Source: Agelaius tricolor (taxonomy: Eukaryota; Chordata; Aves; Passeriformes; Icteridae). Taken from it: a stretch of 64,000 nt of DNA. How positions within the stretch are numbered: position 1 is the first letter of the stretch; each line of letters begins with the position of its first letter. Of the stretch, positions 36,968-51,000 are shown in pieces. A program made the position numbers and the translations under genes. A model generated the notes under the pieces. It searched no databases and was not told the origin of the DNA. It was given only the letters and a program-made list of their open reading frames with translations. Where the stretch lies: the NCBI GenBank assembly GCA_023055355.1, contig JALJCS010000020.1, positions 6,803,001 through 6,867,000 on the forward strand, given 5' to 3'.

Positions 36968-37089
36968 AATTCAGCACTAAACTGTCACACTAAATCATTT
37001 TAAAAGCTGGAACTACAAAACCTCCAGTGTAGGACATGCTGTTAAAAACTGATGGTTATTACTGTGAGATGGGGTGAGAGGGGAAAGGA

Positions 37090-37117
37090 GGGGCAGGGGG
37101 GGCAGGGGCAGGATGGG
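37090..37117 (+). repeat. G-quadruplex-type G-run cluster
   Basis: Runs of four, seven, four and three Gs are separated by short CA or CAGGAT loops, fitting a G-quadruplex motif on the + strand. Confidence 0.8.
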
Positions 37118-40100
37118 AGAGCAGCGAGTCAGCTCTCCACGAGGAACCTGCGAGTGCCTGGTGAAGCAGAAAACAACCTGAATGCAGCTGAGCTCAGATT
37201 ACCGTGCTTGGCACAGGTCTGCAGCAGCACAGCTCAGAGGATGCTCAGCCCTGACAGGGGAACCAGGAGCTCAGTGTCTCCCAGGCTTGCCTGCATGCTT
37301 GGTCCTGTCCCCCAGTGCTCTGTCTCCATTGTCAGGGTCAGAGCCTCCCTGTCTGGGCTGGGACAGCATCTCCTGTAATCAAGCCCACCTCTCCTTCAGG
37401 GCTTTACCTTACTGTGCCGGGAGAGAGGGCTTTCCATCACTGCAAGGTCTGCACAGACAGAGCAGACAAGTCTCACCGCACCTGGCCAGGCAGTCAGCTG
37501 TGTTTTACATGAATGGAGGTCAGGAGAGATGTCATAAATTTTCCCAGTTTTCTTGTGTGGGGTTCACCGTGGGATCTGAGCTGCATCCTGTCTCTTGATC
37601 TCAGTTTTATCCCCATGTTCTGCTTGGATTTTGATGAGGTCACCATCTTGTGCTTGATTACCTGTGCAGCCAGGGAGCTTGAGGGGGATGATAATTTACA
37701 GCTGAAGCTTTGGACAAGAGTCCACCATGATTACAGGCATGCAAAAATTTCCACAGCAGCATCTGTAATAATAAATAAAATAAGTAATGCATTTATTTAG
37801 ATAGCAACCATATTGCTATGATTTATACAGTGCTCAGGATGCTCTGCAGCTGCTCTGCTCCCCATGCTGCATCTCTGGTGATTTTATCACAAGTTTACAA
37901 GTCTCTGTTTTTTTCATGAAACCCAGGCCCTCAGAGGATTGTACCAAAATCTAAGATTTAATTAGTTATTTAGGCAAGACTTCAGTCTTCCTGACTACAG
38001 AAAAGAGCCTAGAATTTTTGATTCTTCTCTGCTTCAGAGCCAGCAGGCAGTCATAAAGAAGCCCAAATACTTTGGTTTCAACCTTGTTCTAGAGATAGTT
38101 TGTGATCTGTAGATGCTTTCGGGAAGTTCCATCTAATTTTGCCAGCAGGATGAGCGAATTAGCTTTCTTGCATGTGTATGAACATAATTATACAGTGGTC
38201 TGAGAAGGATGACTTTGATTTTCAAAAAGCATGGGTAACCAAGACAATCACTCAAGTCACAGCAAGTTACACACATTTCAAATCAAAACTAAACACAGAA
38301 AATAGTGCAGTAAATGCAGTCTTTCAGTATTGTAGTTTTCCTGTTTTGCAGGCTAGGCTCTGGAAAGCTCAGCCTTCTCTTTGGGAATGGGAATGCACTC
38401 TGTGTCTCCCCTGTTAGCTATTTTGTGTATTTATTAGTCCAGGCTGTAGCCATCCCTATCTGCAGCAGCAGTCTGTGAAATGATGATGGACAAGCAAGAG
38501 ACCACTCACCGTAACCACACTGTCCGGTTAGTTTGGTAAAACTCAGACTGCAAAAGTGGATAATTTATTAACTTTGACACAAACTGAGTGTTGTGTGCCT
38601 CCCAGAGTGAGAGCTGCCTCGTGCAGGCCAGCAGGGTCTGCTTGCACCCGTGGCCATATGGTTTGCACAGCCATCTCCAGGCCTCTCCCCTTGCATAGAG
38701 CTTTCTTTGTAGCTCCAGGCTGCAGCCAGGAGAGTTGAAAAGTTGAATTATAAACATTTCCAGGCCTTCTGGTTGGTATCTTGTGTTTTGTTTCCTTACT
38801 TTAAGGATGTGGTGGAGTATGTTGCTGCATTCCTGTCAGTGGGATTAGAATGAATAGAAGCAATACTGTAGGAGATAAAATGTGTTTAATTATTTATTTG
38901 AGAATTACAGACTGAAATTGCTTTTTGATTTAAAGCTTCCAAGTCATGGATATGTTTTTGGAGTAGAGAGAGACTCACAGAAACATATATATGCACAATT
39001 ATCTAGGGTAATGTAAGAAGTCTCTTTGCTCAACTGCCCTTCCTCCACAGAATTTGTTAATTTCCTTAAAGATTTTAAATTTCAAATGCGGCTTTGTTAA
39101 GTATCACAGAAAGCTAACAGCATGCTGTGCCTTGCCCACCAAAATGTAAATAAAATAAATAGAGTCTTCGTTGTATAAATGTTATGAAGTGGGTGGTTTA
39201 TTTTCTTTAATTATACTTTTTATTTAAAATAAACCATAAAAGCAAAATATTATATATCCTGAACAGGCCAGCACAAGCTCATATTGATTGAGTAGGCACA
39301 TTCTAGCTTTTCTCAGTTCATGTAAAAGTAGATAAAAGGACCATCAAACTGTAAATCAGAAGAAAAAGATAGAAATTCCTTCCAAGTGCCTGTAGTAGTT
39401 TACATTGCCTAGGCTTTTAAAGGACATTTGAAAGATACCATCTTTTTACTCCTTGTTTGTAGTTTGTTTTTCTTTTTTTCTTGAGTAGCAAAAGCCAATG
39501 GGTAAAGTCCCAGTGCTGTCTCCAGCTGTGGTCCCTGGTTGCATTTCAGCACAGAAGGATGCTGTAGGGGGGTGATGTTAAGAGCAGCAGTTGCAACCCC
39601 CACAAAACCATTGGGTCTTCTCAATTCTGCTTTTAAAATACCTCAGAGACATGTTTTATTCATGGAAGATTTTGTAAAGCTTCAGTTTCTGAGAAAATTA
39701 AACGCTGGGTATAAACCTGATTCCCTCTTCCGCAGGGCGAGCAGTGCAGGGTGAGGGGAGGTGTCTGGTGTGGGTGTGAGCTGTGCCCAGCACATCCCAG
39801 GATTTAAACCAGCCCTGCTCCTTGCAGAGGAGAGTCCTTGCTCTCTCCAGCTGCCCAGCCTGAGGCTCTGCTCAGCCCAGGCTGGTTTTCCCAGCTCTGT
39901 GATGCCCCTTTGGAGCTGCTCTGTTCCTGTGTGAGTGGAGCAGTTTGTCAGGGTACCATGGGCAGCTGTGCTGGGCTCCGTGACAGAAATGCTGCAGACA
40001 CAGCAGCCCCTCACCCTGCAGGTCACCAGCACAGAACAGGGCAGCCTGGCCATCCCCAGGGATTTGACAAGGCAGTGCTGGTGAGGGGGGAGCTGGCTCT

Positions 40101-43100
40101 GACCCCGGGTCAGCTGGTGTTTCCTTCTAGGCAATCAATGGGGGTGATCAATGAGACCAGGGCGTGCTGTTTAATTGCAAATGGATCTGGCTACTCTTTT
40201 GTGTGCAGTGCTGGCGGGGTCTGTAAGTCCCAGCAAGAGACCTGAGGAACAGAGGATGCTGTCAGCATGTCACTGCTTCTCCTGAGCATGTGCTCTTCTC
40301 ACTGCCCCTCTGGAGGCTGAGTCCTTCCTTCCTTCCTCCCGGGGCAGGGCTGGGGCTGACGACAGGACCCTGCTGTCCTGATCAGCCTCTAGCAGTTCAT
40401 GCTGTTTCTGCTTTGGGCTTGATTTTTCTGTATTAGCTTCATTTGAAATCAGTGCTGTGAGTGATGGAGCTCTCTGTTCCTGTCCTGTGGGAGGGGAGGA
40501 GGGAGGCCAGGTTGGGGGTTTGCTTTCAGCCATGGGGTTCCTGCCGTTTGCTTCCTTAATAACCGTGTGAGCCGTGCACGCATGTGCTCGCTGCTCCCCT
40601 CGCCTCCCTGCCTCTCTGGCCATCCTTCCTGCTAACAAGGGCTGAACACATTCCCCGTGGAGCCTGTTAATGTTGCTGCTGAGCTGCCTGGGGACTCACA
40701 GCATGAGGCTTTCCTTCCATCTCTGCTGCTCCGGGCACTCGGCCCTGGCTCGCGGCCTCGGCTCAGCCAGGTAAAGCCATACTGACTCCATTGACTTCCC
40801 TGTGTTTATTTGGGTTTACACCACTGTATAAGAGCAGGACTTGGCAGAGTGCTCGTGTTTGCGTGTCTGTGTTTCTGAAAAGGATACTTGTTCTAGTTTG
40901 TTGGGTTTTTTCCCCCAAACAGTAAATATTTTCTTGTAAATCGCTGGGAGAGAAAAGTGACTACAGTGCTTTTAGTTCATGTAGTTGCTTTAAATGGATG
41001 GCAAAGACTTGCAGGAGGTAATAGGAAATTAAAATCTTTTAACCATCCTGCAAAATTTATTGCAGAATTATATCCCCACTCTGGGATTCTGTCGGACAGT
41101 TCAAAAACCCTTTGGAAAGGTTCTTGTTCACCATTAAATTTTTAAAGTTATTGAAGTAATTTTATGGAACCCTATTAAGTTTCTGAAGAAACACACTGGT
41201 TTCATCACTAATAAATTCTTAAAGGCTTATCCATTAGGGAATAGTCAGAGTTCCAGATCTCTCTCCAATGAAGTGGACATTAACATTTTGCCCTGTTGGA
41301 GATATATTCTTAAAGAGTGTCAGCAAGGTGAGTGGCAAAGCTGGGAGAGCGTGATTGTACAAGTACATCATCAAGCACTGTGTTAGGTGCTTTGCCAGTC
41401 AACCCCACTGGAGTTAGGGTGGAGATTTTAGAAAGTGGAAGTTTGTTTGTATTAAAAGGTAACGAAGAAGATTGCAGATGCATCTATACAGATAAATCGT
41501 GGTGCGGTGTTAAACTTAGACCCTGGCATTTGTTTCTGAGCACCATCATGTTAAAAAGAGGTTGCAGCCTTCTCAGAAAGAGACACAGTGAAGCCTGGAA
41601 GTCGCTGTGTCTCAGGCACTCGTGGTGCTTTCAAAATAATGCAAAATAATGCGTTCTCTGTGCTTTCACACCACATCCAGAAAAGCATACAGAAACTTCC
41701 TCCCAGTGAAAGCAGAGCATCAAGCTGGCTTTGTGCTTCACTTAGTGCTCACAAGCCCCTTTGGTGTGTGAGTGCAGAGCCACCTGATGCACAGCAAACG
41801 GGCTAGCAGGGAAATAAAATTGTGTAATTGCCAGTTTCCTTCAATTCCGCTCCCGTTGTGCATAAAGGAGCCTATTTAAGTCTCAGCTGGAGTGAGCCTT
41901 GGTAATAAGCAGACATCTATGAACCTGCATCTGCTGCTGGTGTCTGCTAGGTTTGTTCTGCATTTCCATATTTATTGACGATCCAGTTTTGGGAGAGATC
42001 TGCCTGAATGCTCAGTGTCCCATACTGTGAAACCTGTGGAAGATGAGTTTGTCCCTTCAGTCCCATGAGTCCTCATCCTTGGGACATCTTGGGAAGTGCA
42101 GGACCAGGCAGCATCACCAAAGCTTACATCAGAGTGTGCAAACCCACCCCAAGCTGTGTTGGCTTGCAAAGCCAGAGCTTCTCTGTGCAAGGCAGAGTGG
42201 CAGAAAAGGGCCAGCCTTGTTGGATGAAGCAGCTAGCATTTTAATGTTTCTCAGCATTATGTGATTTGGCTTCCAAACAGCTGAGCTGTCCCCAGCCACT
42301 TGCTTTCCTACATGGCTGGCCTTCTCTGGGCACAGGAGAGGTGCTCACAGTGCAAGCTCTGCAGAGACAACCTGATTTATACAGGCTTAATGGCTGGAGG
42401 AAGAAATTTACAGGGTGAGCATTGAATGTTTGTACAATAATGAACGTGTTATTGTTTTTGTTATTGAGCCAGTCTTTGAAACTGAGCTAGAAATATGCAA
42501 CCAACAACTAGAATATGTTCATTGCATTCTGTACTGATCAATTTAGTAACCAAAGTAGAGCAGATTATTTTATACCTTTCATTGTATCAACAAAAATGTT
42601 CTCTGAGCATAATGTACTTTTGGCCTGAAGTATTATTGTGTTACAGGCCAGTCTCTGGGCCCTTTATGTCATTCTAGCAGTATGTGCTGTAAAGCTGCCT
42701 TCAGCAGACATCTGGGGACTCCCCACTGGCTGGCAGCACACTCAGCCAAGCTTAGTCCTGAGGCCAGGGCACAAAGGGCCTGACTCAGTGGTTGTGAGCA
42801 GCAGAGCACCCTTTTGCCAGCCACGCAGGTGGGAGTAATTCAGAGGCCTCTGAAGGCTCTGCAGGTGGCTCTGTGAGCTGTACCAGGAGTTCAGATGCCC
42901 CCAGAGTCCGCGTCAGTCATCCCAAGGCTGGTCCAGTGAGAGATGCTGCCCAGGCTACACTGCTTGCAGTCTCTCACAGTAATGCCACTGCTTCCCACTG
43001 ACGGGCCAGCATGGCTACATGAACAGCCAGAGCTGGAAAACCCTGCCAGAGAAGCTCTCTCCTTTTCTCTCATCAATTCTCTCCTCCCAAAGATTGAAGA

Positions 43101-44000
43101 GGACTGGGTCTAGGTTTTTGGCTCAGACCCCTGCCTGCTGCATACATTTCCTCCACCAAATGGACACAACTATAAACCTCTTTCTGCATCATTTCCTGCA
43201 GGCCTGTACTAAACATGCCACCCAGGTGTCCCCGTGTAAAGCCACTTCTTGCTGTGTCTGCTTCTGTTGCTGCTGGCAGACTTGCCTTTGCGTGCTCACG
43301 GCAGGGCTCCCATCACAGCGTGTTAATTTTAAACAAACAAAGGCTGCATTTTGATTTGGAAGGGACTTTCCCATCAGTTTGTGTCAGAGTTTTCTTTTAA
43401 AAGGAGAGGCTGGATTTTGTTTTGTTTTATTTTCTGTTTTCTTCTCTTTTAATATGATCCCTGCAATTTTGTTTTCACTGAAATATTGACTGGCAGCATT
43501 GCAAATTGCCTGCATGCAGTCAGGAGCTTGCCAGCACTTTCTTACTCAGCTAGCCGTCAAGGTTGTGGATTCCACCACAATCAGTGCCAGGAAAGCTGTT
43601 GATCAAAAATATTCCTAACATCTGTGAGTCCTCTCCATCCAAATGAGATGTAGTTACATTCTCCTTTTCCCTACGCTCCTTCCAAAGTGTTGCTTCAGAC
43701 ACCTAGAAAGCCCTGGTTGCAAATCATAAACTGATCTCTGTTTGATTTGCAGCTCCATTTCCAACTCTGTCGAAATCCAATATAAACTTCGAAGTGCCCT
43801 TCCCCCAAACATAATAAGTGAAAAATATCTGCCTCCAAAGGGAGAGCAGATGGGTTTTCTTTGCCCTGAGCATCATTTGATCCAGATGCTGTCCCATGCT
43901 GTCTATGACCAGTGTGGTCACAGGCCAACAAGGAGGGTCTTGTGTGGGTGGGGAGAGAGGACAGGGTGCTGAGGAGCTGCTAGGCGTGCCCAAAGCCTCT

Positions 44001-44015
44001 CACACACACACACGT

Positions 44016-44057
<42 letters not shown>

Positions 44058-44060
44058 ACA
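44001..44060. repeat. (CA)6-CGTACG-(TG)19 palindromic microsatellite
   Basis: (CA)6 at 44001-44012, CGTACG at 44013-44018, (TG)19 at 44019-44056, then CACA. Purine and pyrimidine alternate without a break for 60 bp. Positions 44001-44030 form a perfect 30-bp palindrome with no loop. The tract can therefore form both Z-DNA and a cruciform or RNA hairpin. A CA array turning into a TG array through a CGTACG centre is unusual for an ordinary dinucleotide repeat. Confidence 0.95.
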
Positions 44061-47000
44061 ACTCTGCCAGCACAAGGAGGGGACTGGGGGCGGGAGAGGG
44101 AAAAGCCTGATTTCCCTTCCCCCCTGTTCCTACCACCACCACCAATTCACAAGCCAACTATTAAATAATTAACGTACCCAGTGGGGCAGGAGGAATCAAA
44201 AGCTGTTGTGTTCCCGAGTTTTCTCTGGCTCTGGGAGGCACGTCTCGCTGTGTATTCTGGCACCTCGGAGCGCCTTTTCCTCCCTCCTTCACCTCCCCCT
44301 TATTATCCCGTATGTGTGCTGGAGAGGGAAGTGGTGTTCCCAGCCCAGCGGGGGATGCCTGTTATTTCAGACTAGCAACAGGGGAAAAGGAACAGCCTGT
44401 TGCCTGATTGATGTTTGTTTTTTGTGGACAGACACCAAAGGTTCATTAGAGACGGAAGGTTTGGGAGGAGGGGGGCGGCAGCGGGGGAGACGCTCGCTCT
44501 TAAGGAACTATTGTACCCCTGTGCACTAACCTGGGCCTGCACTTTCTTTGACTCCTGTGAATGTCTCAGCTGTACCATTTTGGCCCTGGCAACTTTAGGA
44601 AAATATACACGCCACAGAGGTTCCAGTGAAAGCTCTGCGAGGAGGGGGGGTCAGGGGAAAAGGAAGGGGAGGAGAGAACAATGCAGTAGGTTTTGCTGTA
44701 ATTAATTACAAATGTGCTGCTCATCTCTTCTCCTCGGGTTTCAAAGGGAACAAGGGGTACTTGCAGGGCTTTTCCTACCACAGCTTCATCTTTCCAGAGG
44801 TGGGCTTGGAAAGGCATCTTTCCTTCCATCTGTGGGTTTGACCAGTCTGGCAATGTGGAGCGCTGAGGGCAGCACAAACCAGCACTGAAAATGATGTGCT
44901 CTCCAGAGGTGGAGGAGAGGGAGGGGAAGGAAGGGTGTGGAGGAGCTTCTCTTCTTACCACACTGGGTAGATGAAGCTGGAGAGACTGAGGAGGAGGTTG
45001 GTACTGGGTAAAGCAGATTTCTCTGCAAAGAGTTAGGAGAGCACGTTTGCTTGAATAACAAATGTTGCTGTATGCTACTGTTGGTCCTGAAATGCTGCCA
45101 GGTCTTGGTGCAGGTGAACTGCTGCGAAGCTTTTAAAGTTTTGGTCAAACTCTCAATCTCTCAATGACTTCATGCCATTGAAAAATCTCACTTTCTAACT
45201 GGGTGGTAGCTAATAAGTTTAGTGTTAAGCCTTTGGTATTATGGCATCTTGAGTAGAAATAGTTTCTTCTGATTGCTGTGTCTGAAATCTCATCTGTTGG
45301 ACTGTGCTGTATCACACACAAAATAGGAGCTTGGCATCTGCCATAGGACACTGTCCTTGTCCTTTGCATTCCGGTCTTAGTATCAATGAAGTCACACAAT
45401 TGCAGCAGTAAAGAGAAGCAAAATGGGCCTGTTAGACTATTGACTTCACTCCCCTCAACAAGATAACCAGATGCTAATTTGATAGCACTATGAATCTTAG
45501 CCAGAAAAATCAGTAAAACAGAAACTTAAATTACACTAAATTACTGTTACTGCTTTAACAGCTCTATTTTCAAATTGCTTCTTGCTTAGAAGCTTGCACT
45601 GAACCCTGGTGCTGGTGGATAATGACCTCTTGTTTAAACACGTGGCTACTTTACGACCCTTAGCTCTTAGAAAAACCAACCTCAGTATCGGGCGGTGGAT
45701 ATTTCTGAAGTTTGCCCATAAGGAAAACATTTCTGCAGGGTGATTGAAGAAAGTGTTCTCTTTTCTGGTCAGAAACCAATTCAGTGCAGCCACAACATGC
45801 TGAATACCCCAAAGGTCCTTGAGGTGGGCGCTTGTTTGTAGTACAGTCCTCTCCAGGATGCCAGTGCTGGTGTGTGACAAGTAGAGCGTGACCATACAGT
45901 GATAAATGTTTCTGTGGTTCTTTGGGAGGGATGTAAATACTGCAGGGCTGCTCCAGGCTGTGTAAATGGAGTGTGTTGGGTTTTGTAGTCTTGAAAACTA
46001 AATGGACTTTCTGGCACTGGTGTGGGGCTGGTCAGTGGTGGAGTTTCACCAAATGTATGTGTAGTGCATGGGGTGGGGTGGGCATAACTTCAGGCTGTGA
46101 ACAGGCAAAATTGGTATGGAGAACCAAAGATATGGGGAGAAGTCCAGAGCTTCTAAATGTGGCATATCTGTAGAAGACTGCAAGGACTTCAGACCTTTTT
46201 CTCTATACATTTCTTGTGGAGGAAAGGGAAATCACATTTGGAGAACATTCAAACCCACTGCCACCCCCTTTTTGAGGAGAGAAACCCATATGAGAAAGGA
46301 GGAAGAGCTAACTCCAGGTTTAATTTCCTGATCTTCCTCCATAGGAAGAAATATCCCTTCCTTTTAACTCTTGAACAAACAACTGCATTGGCCACATCCA
46401 TAGTGAAGTATCTCTTAGATCACATCCAGATAAACCTGGATTCCAGCATTTGCCCTGGTCATGGATGTTTTTGCACCTTGTGCTTGCCAGCAAATACAGG
46501 AAAGAAGCAATACCCGAGGTCTCTGCAGAAAACACATCTATTCTCTGCCTCCTTTGCTTGTAGCTGGATTGGAGACCACATCCTGATTCCCTGCACACAG
46601 GGAGCAGCCATAACAGCACTTTGGAGCCCAGCAGGGGTGCTTTGAATGCTCGCTCTGAGTCTTGGCCATGCCTTTCCAGCTTGTCGCCTCTCCCTGCATC
46701 AGTTTTGACAGTAAGGGAAGGAGAAAAGTGGATGGGCAGGGCTGGAGAGGGGAGCTGGGCAGCGAGCTGCTGTCCTGGTGCAGTTCTTTCCAGGAGGGCT
46801 GCTGTCTCCAAGTGCCACACAGCAAGCCCAGCCTTTGCCAGCCATGTCCTGGGGGTCCTTTCCAAGCCAGACTTCTGTACCTCTCAGGTATAAGGCAAGA
46901 GATTAAGGTATATTGTTCACCTCAGTGGATTGTGATGTTTCTCTCCAAGGCTGAAGATCAGAAAGTTACTGTAGAGGGGTTTTGCTAAAGAATAAAAGCA

Positions 47001-50000
47001 AAGCCCCAAGGAGGGTTTTGCAGGTCTGGCTTTTTGATCTAGCACAAAACTTTGTTCAAACATCGGATGGTTTCTGTATGTTTGAAAAGGATAGAAGCTT
47101 TTGCTGGTTTTGTAAAGCTAGATCTCAAATCCAGGGCAGAAGACAGGCTCAGCCCTTAGCCTGTCCCATCAGGCTCTGGAGCTGGTGCAGTGGTCCTGAA
47201 ATGCCGCACAGAGCAGGCAGAGCCACCCTGCTCCCTGGCACCCATGGGTGTCCGTCCTGCCTGTCCTGCAGCTGCAGGGCTGCGTGCCAGGGGGGCACAG
47301 GGCAGCAGGGTGTGCCTGCCATCCAAGCAGCTCCCAGGGCTGCTCAGTAAAACCACAGCAATCAGACTTTTCCTCTCCTTTTATTGGTTACAAATGGTTT
47401 TTCTCTCCTTTTGAAGGATTCCTACCACCTGTTCCTGTCAGCCAGCAAGATTTGCTTTAGAAGCTCATCTTAAAAAAGGAGAAGGGAGGGATGGGGTATG
47501 TAGGGAGCCTTGAACCACTGAGAGTTTGCCTTTGGAGATTTACAGGGGAAGAGCAGGAATAGGGAATGCTGTAGGGAGGTATTAAATGAGGCCCTTTTGT
47601 TTCACTCCTTGTAGAGCATGAAAATGCCCAAGGCATGAATACTCTGTTAAGATTATTCTTGAACATTTAAATGTCTGTTCTGGTAATTTATAAAATGAAG
47701 GGGAGGGAAATGCCTTACACAAGGAAGAAAAGGGAGACCTTTACTGGCATCCAGCACTGGTAACTGGGGAGTTGTTCTCTGCTGCTGTGGGAACAGAGGG
47801 AGAAGGTGGATTTATCTTGTGGATGCAGAAAAGCTTTAGTCCCCAGAGATGTGGTGTGGCATTGGAGAGGCTGACTGCTCCCTCGGTATCTTTTTCCTCC
47901 TTCCATAATGGGGAAAATCTTTGCTTCTTTTCTGCCACTCGTGGCTGTGTTCAGCTTTAAAAGAGGACAGGATTTTTCAGAAACATGCAGCACCCAGCAG
48001 AAGGGGAATCTGGCTTTGGTTTTAACAAATTCATGGAAAGAAACATATTCATTCAGAGCAGGTTCTCTGAGCCTCTAGCAGGCTGAGAGCTTGTTGGGAG
48101 CAACCCAGCTCAGAGCCAGCCTGCCTGCAAAACAAAGGGCTGAGGAGAGCCCTCTTAAAAACACAGGAGTACTTGCTGTCTGTGAGAGATTGTTCCATAA
48201 TTTCCCCTGCTTGCCACCTCTGTATATAAAATAATGGGTGCTCTGTCCCTCCTGGCCTCATTCCTGTTTGTGGAGTGACCATCAGGTAGAATGTGATAGC
48301 TCAGTTATTGCCATTAGCCATGAGCATAACCTGTAACAAAAGCCCTGTTGTTTGTGTTTTTCTTGTGACAATTACCCCACTCTGAGGTCCACAACCCCAG
48401 CATGGACCAGTGCTACTATTTTCTGTCTCCTGGGAGCACTGACAGTGCAAAGCAAATATAGGTCACTTCTCTGTTAGGGTGAGGAATCAGGAGGATGGTG
48501 TGGATTTTATTACTTTCAGATATTTGGGCTAGAGGCTCTCATGCTGTCAGAGCTGAATCAACTCTCAGCCAGTTTGCACGCAACATATGTGATAGATTTT
48601 GCAAATGAATATGTTAATGTGGGAGGAGGTGGTTTTCCCTGAAACCAACTGCTGGCACTTTGGAGTGTTGTCCTCAAAAACAAAACCATATTGTGTCCTC
48701 AAAAACAAAACCAGTGGCACCAGCCCTTGGATTCTGCCCCTTGAGAGATAAGGCATTTCATTTGTAATCGTTGAATTGATTAACCATTTTGAGGTCCATT
48801 AGGAGAAATGCATTTCCCCTCCCTGCAAGGATCTGTGATGTCATCTCCAGTTAGTTTAATATGAGCTAAAATACCTCAAACCATTGCTGCAGGGCTGAGA
48901 TGGGGAACTGCATCACTGCACTTCCCTGTGAGCCTCTTTAGTACAGAAGCCATGAATTGCTTCTTACTGGGCTAAGATTTCCTATCAGTTGCAGATGCTT
49001 CTGTTTCTGAGCCCTGCCTGGTTCAGGGGGCAGCACTCCTCCAGCCTGTGGGATCTGGAGTTGATGGGGAGCCAGGTGGCTCTGGGTAGAGATGCAACTC
49101 TCCATTCTGACTTCACAGAGAACTGCTTGAAAGAAAATACAAATACAATGAGTGAATGATGCTGTCTGCTGTGCTAATGGGGAGTGGAAACTCTCAAGAA
49201 TTAGCTTAGACCCCACTTTCTTCTCCTAATGTGCAAGAATCTGGGAATAAAGGAATTTGCCAAACCCAAGTAACTGCTAGTGCTGGCCTCTAGGCATGTT
49301 TGTGTGTGTGCAGTTTGGAAAAAACTGTGACATGGAAAGGACTTGAAGGAAAAATTTAGAGTGATTTCAGTGGAATTGTTGGTACACATGGCAAACATGT
49401 AAAAACAAGATTATGAATTATGCAGCAATTACTGTCTCGGAAAAGTATCTGCAGGCTAAGCCCACATACTTACTTGTCTCTTCTTTCACCCAATATTGAA
49501 ATGAAAATGTGCAGCAGTTTCAGAGCAGGCTATTCCTGTGATTATCTTTGCAGAAGTCTGAGCCTGTACCTGTTTGTTGCCCAGCACAGAGGTTGGATGT
49601 GGCAGTGCCTGCCCAGTTCCAGCTCAGAGGGTGACGTGGGGATTGTGAGAGTTGTGGTTCTGCCTGGGCAGTGGGAGAGCTCAGGGCTCTTGGGGCTCTT
49701 GCAGACCCCAGGCACCAAGAAAGCCAGTAGGGCAGTGAATACTGTCCTGAAGGAATTCCCTCACTACAGTGAGTAGTCTCATGCATGGCAGGATCACAAG
49801 GGTGTTCCATGGCCTTGACAACCTGCAGCAGATTCCATCCAGCAGCCCTGTGGAAATTGTTGTGCTTGATGATCTTTGCAGGGCCACTGCAGTGGATGGA
49901 AAGGGACCCCAAGGAGTCAGTGGGAAGAGGAGTGTGGAGCACACATTTGGCTTTTCAAGTGCTGAGTGACTGTTCCAGGCCTTTTGCACATCCAGGCTGG

Positions 50001-50689
50001 CATTGCAGCAATCCATGCTGCCTTGCACCCTCCAGCCTCATAAGACTTCTTTCCACAGCCATAAAGCCTCACACAAGAGGAGATTCAAGAGTACCTTTTC
50101 ATTAATAGGGTGTGATTCCATTGCAGTGCACAGCACAGTGTTCCTCTGTTAGGTCTCACTAGATGCCAGCTCATACATTATCCTCCAGCATATCCAGCAC
50201 TAAAATATTTCCAGAATTTCTACTGCCCATTGAAGAATTCACACTTCATCAAAGGAGAAAGCTGGAAGGAGCTTTGCAGCTGCACTTCACATACTGAGAT
50301 CATGCTGAAGGAGTTTGCCTTCTGCAGTACAGTGAAGTGTTCTTTTCTTTCCCTTATTGCATACCAAACCACTCTTTCCTCTTTAGAAGGAAAAACCAAT
50401 CATCCCTCACATTTTCCTTCTTGAGCATTCTGCAAAGCCATCCCTCACATGCTGTTGTGTTCTCTCAAGTGTGGTTCCTGTTGAACCAGGTGGGACAGAA
50501 AAGATTTTTCAGAGGATGCAACACCTTCCAATGTGAGGAGTGGAAACACGATCACAAAAAAATCAAGGATTGAGAACTGAAGTGAGGGAAAGCTCCTCTG
50601 TTCTAGAACTTTTGTTATCAGTAGTTAATAACTGTGATTCATGTGCAACACAGTCCAGTTTTCTTGATAGTGGGCATGTTTAAAAGTAG
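44061..50689 (+). other. FBRSL1 27.9-kb intron, later part
   Basis: Non-coding. Notable contents are G-rich runs near 44088-44102 and 44461-44492 and a two-copy 25-bp-period repeat (48670-48713). Overlapping ORFs on opposite strands near 46157-46865 (162 and 181 codons) have no recognised similarity. The rest shows nothing I can name. Confidence 0.7.
48670..48713. repeat. Two-copy 25-bp-period repeat
   Basis: GTCCTCAAAAACAAAACCA occurs at 48670-48688 and again at 48695-48713, identical over 19 bp, with a 6-bp spacer. Confidence 0.9.
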
Positions 50690-51000
50690 AGTGAACTTTT
50701 TCAATCTTAAAAAGCAAAAGGCCATCTGTGACTTCCTGTTGCTGTTTACAAACATTTTTGCCTATGCTGTCAGTAGCTGTATTTATTCATTGCTCACTCT
50801 GTGAATTAAAATGTTGAGGCAGCTCCTGACATGCTTCTTCCAGCATATCCTTTTGGAGTGAATTTTTGGTTGCCATAGGGACCAAATCCAAAGGGCGCAC
50901 ACCATTCAAATAAATGTTCCCTGATTAACAACTTGCAGCTCGTCCCTTAAATATTTTAATTATCCATGATGCAACTGGAAACGTTGTTGGATGTATTTAG
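50690..51000. promoter_or_regulatory. Candidate conserved non-coding element with X-box-like motif
   Basis: A repeat-free block with GTTGCCATAGGGACC at 50869-50883, one good and one degenerate half of the RFX X-box (GTTGCC-N-GGNAAC type). It is surrounded by CTGTTTACAAACA (forkhead-like), AAATATTTTAATTATCC and CTGATTAACAAC. The density of developmental factor motifs suggests an enhancer. This is motif-based inference only. Confidence 0.3.

Larger units (their letters stand above)
36431..44000 (+). other. FBRSL1 27.9-kb intron, middle part
   Basis: Non-coding. It contains a long pyrimidine tract (36903-36967), a G-run cluster (37090-37117) and an AT-rich homeodomain-like stretch (about 37680-37830, with GATTACAGGCATGCAAAAA and ATAATAAATAAAATAAG words). 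It also has an AT-rich interval 38800-39400 and a (CCTT)3 at about 40324. No exon or nameable transposon was found. Confidence 0.7.

Noticed and set aside
46157..46865. Overlapping 162-codon (+) and 181-codon (-) ORFs
   Set aside because: Both strands are open over the same interval with no recognised family, which is best explained by composition.
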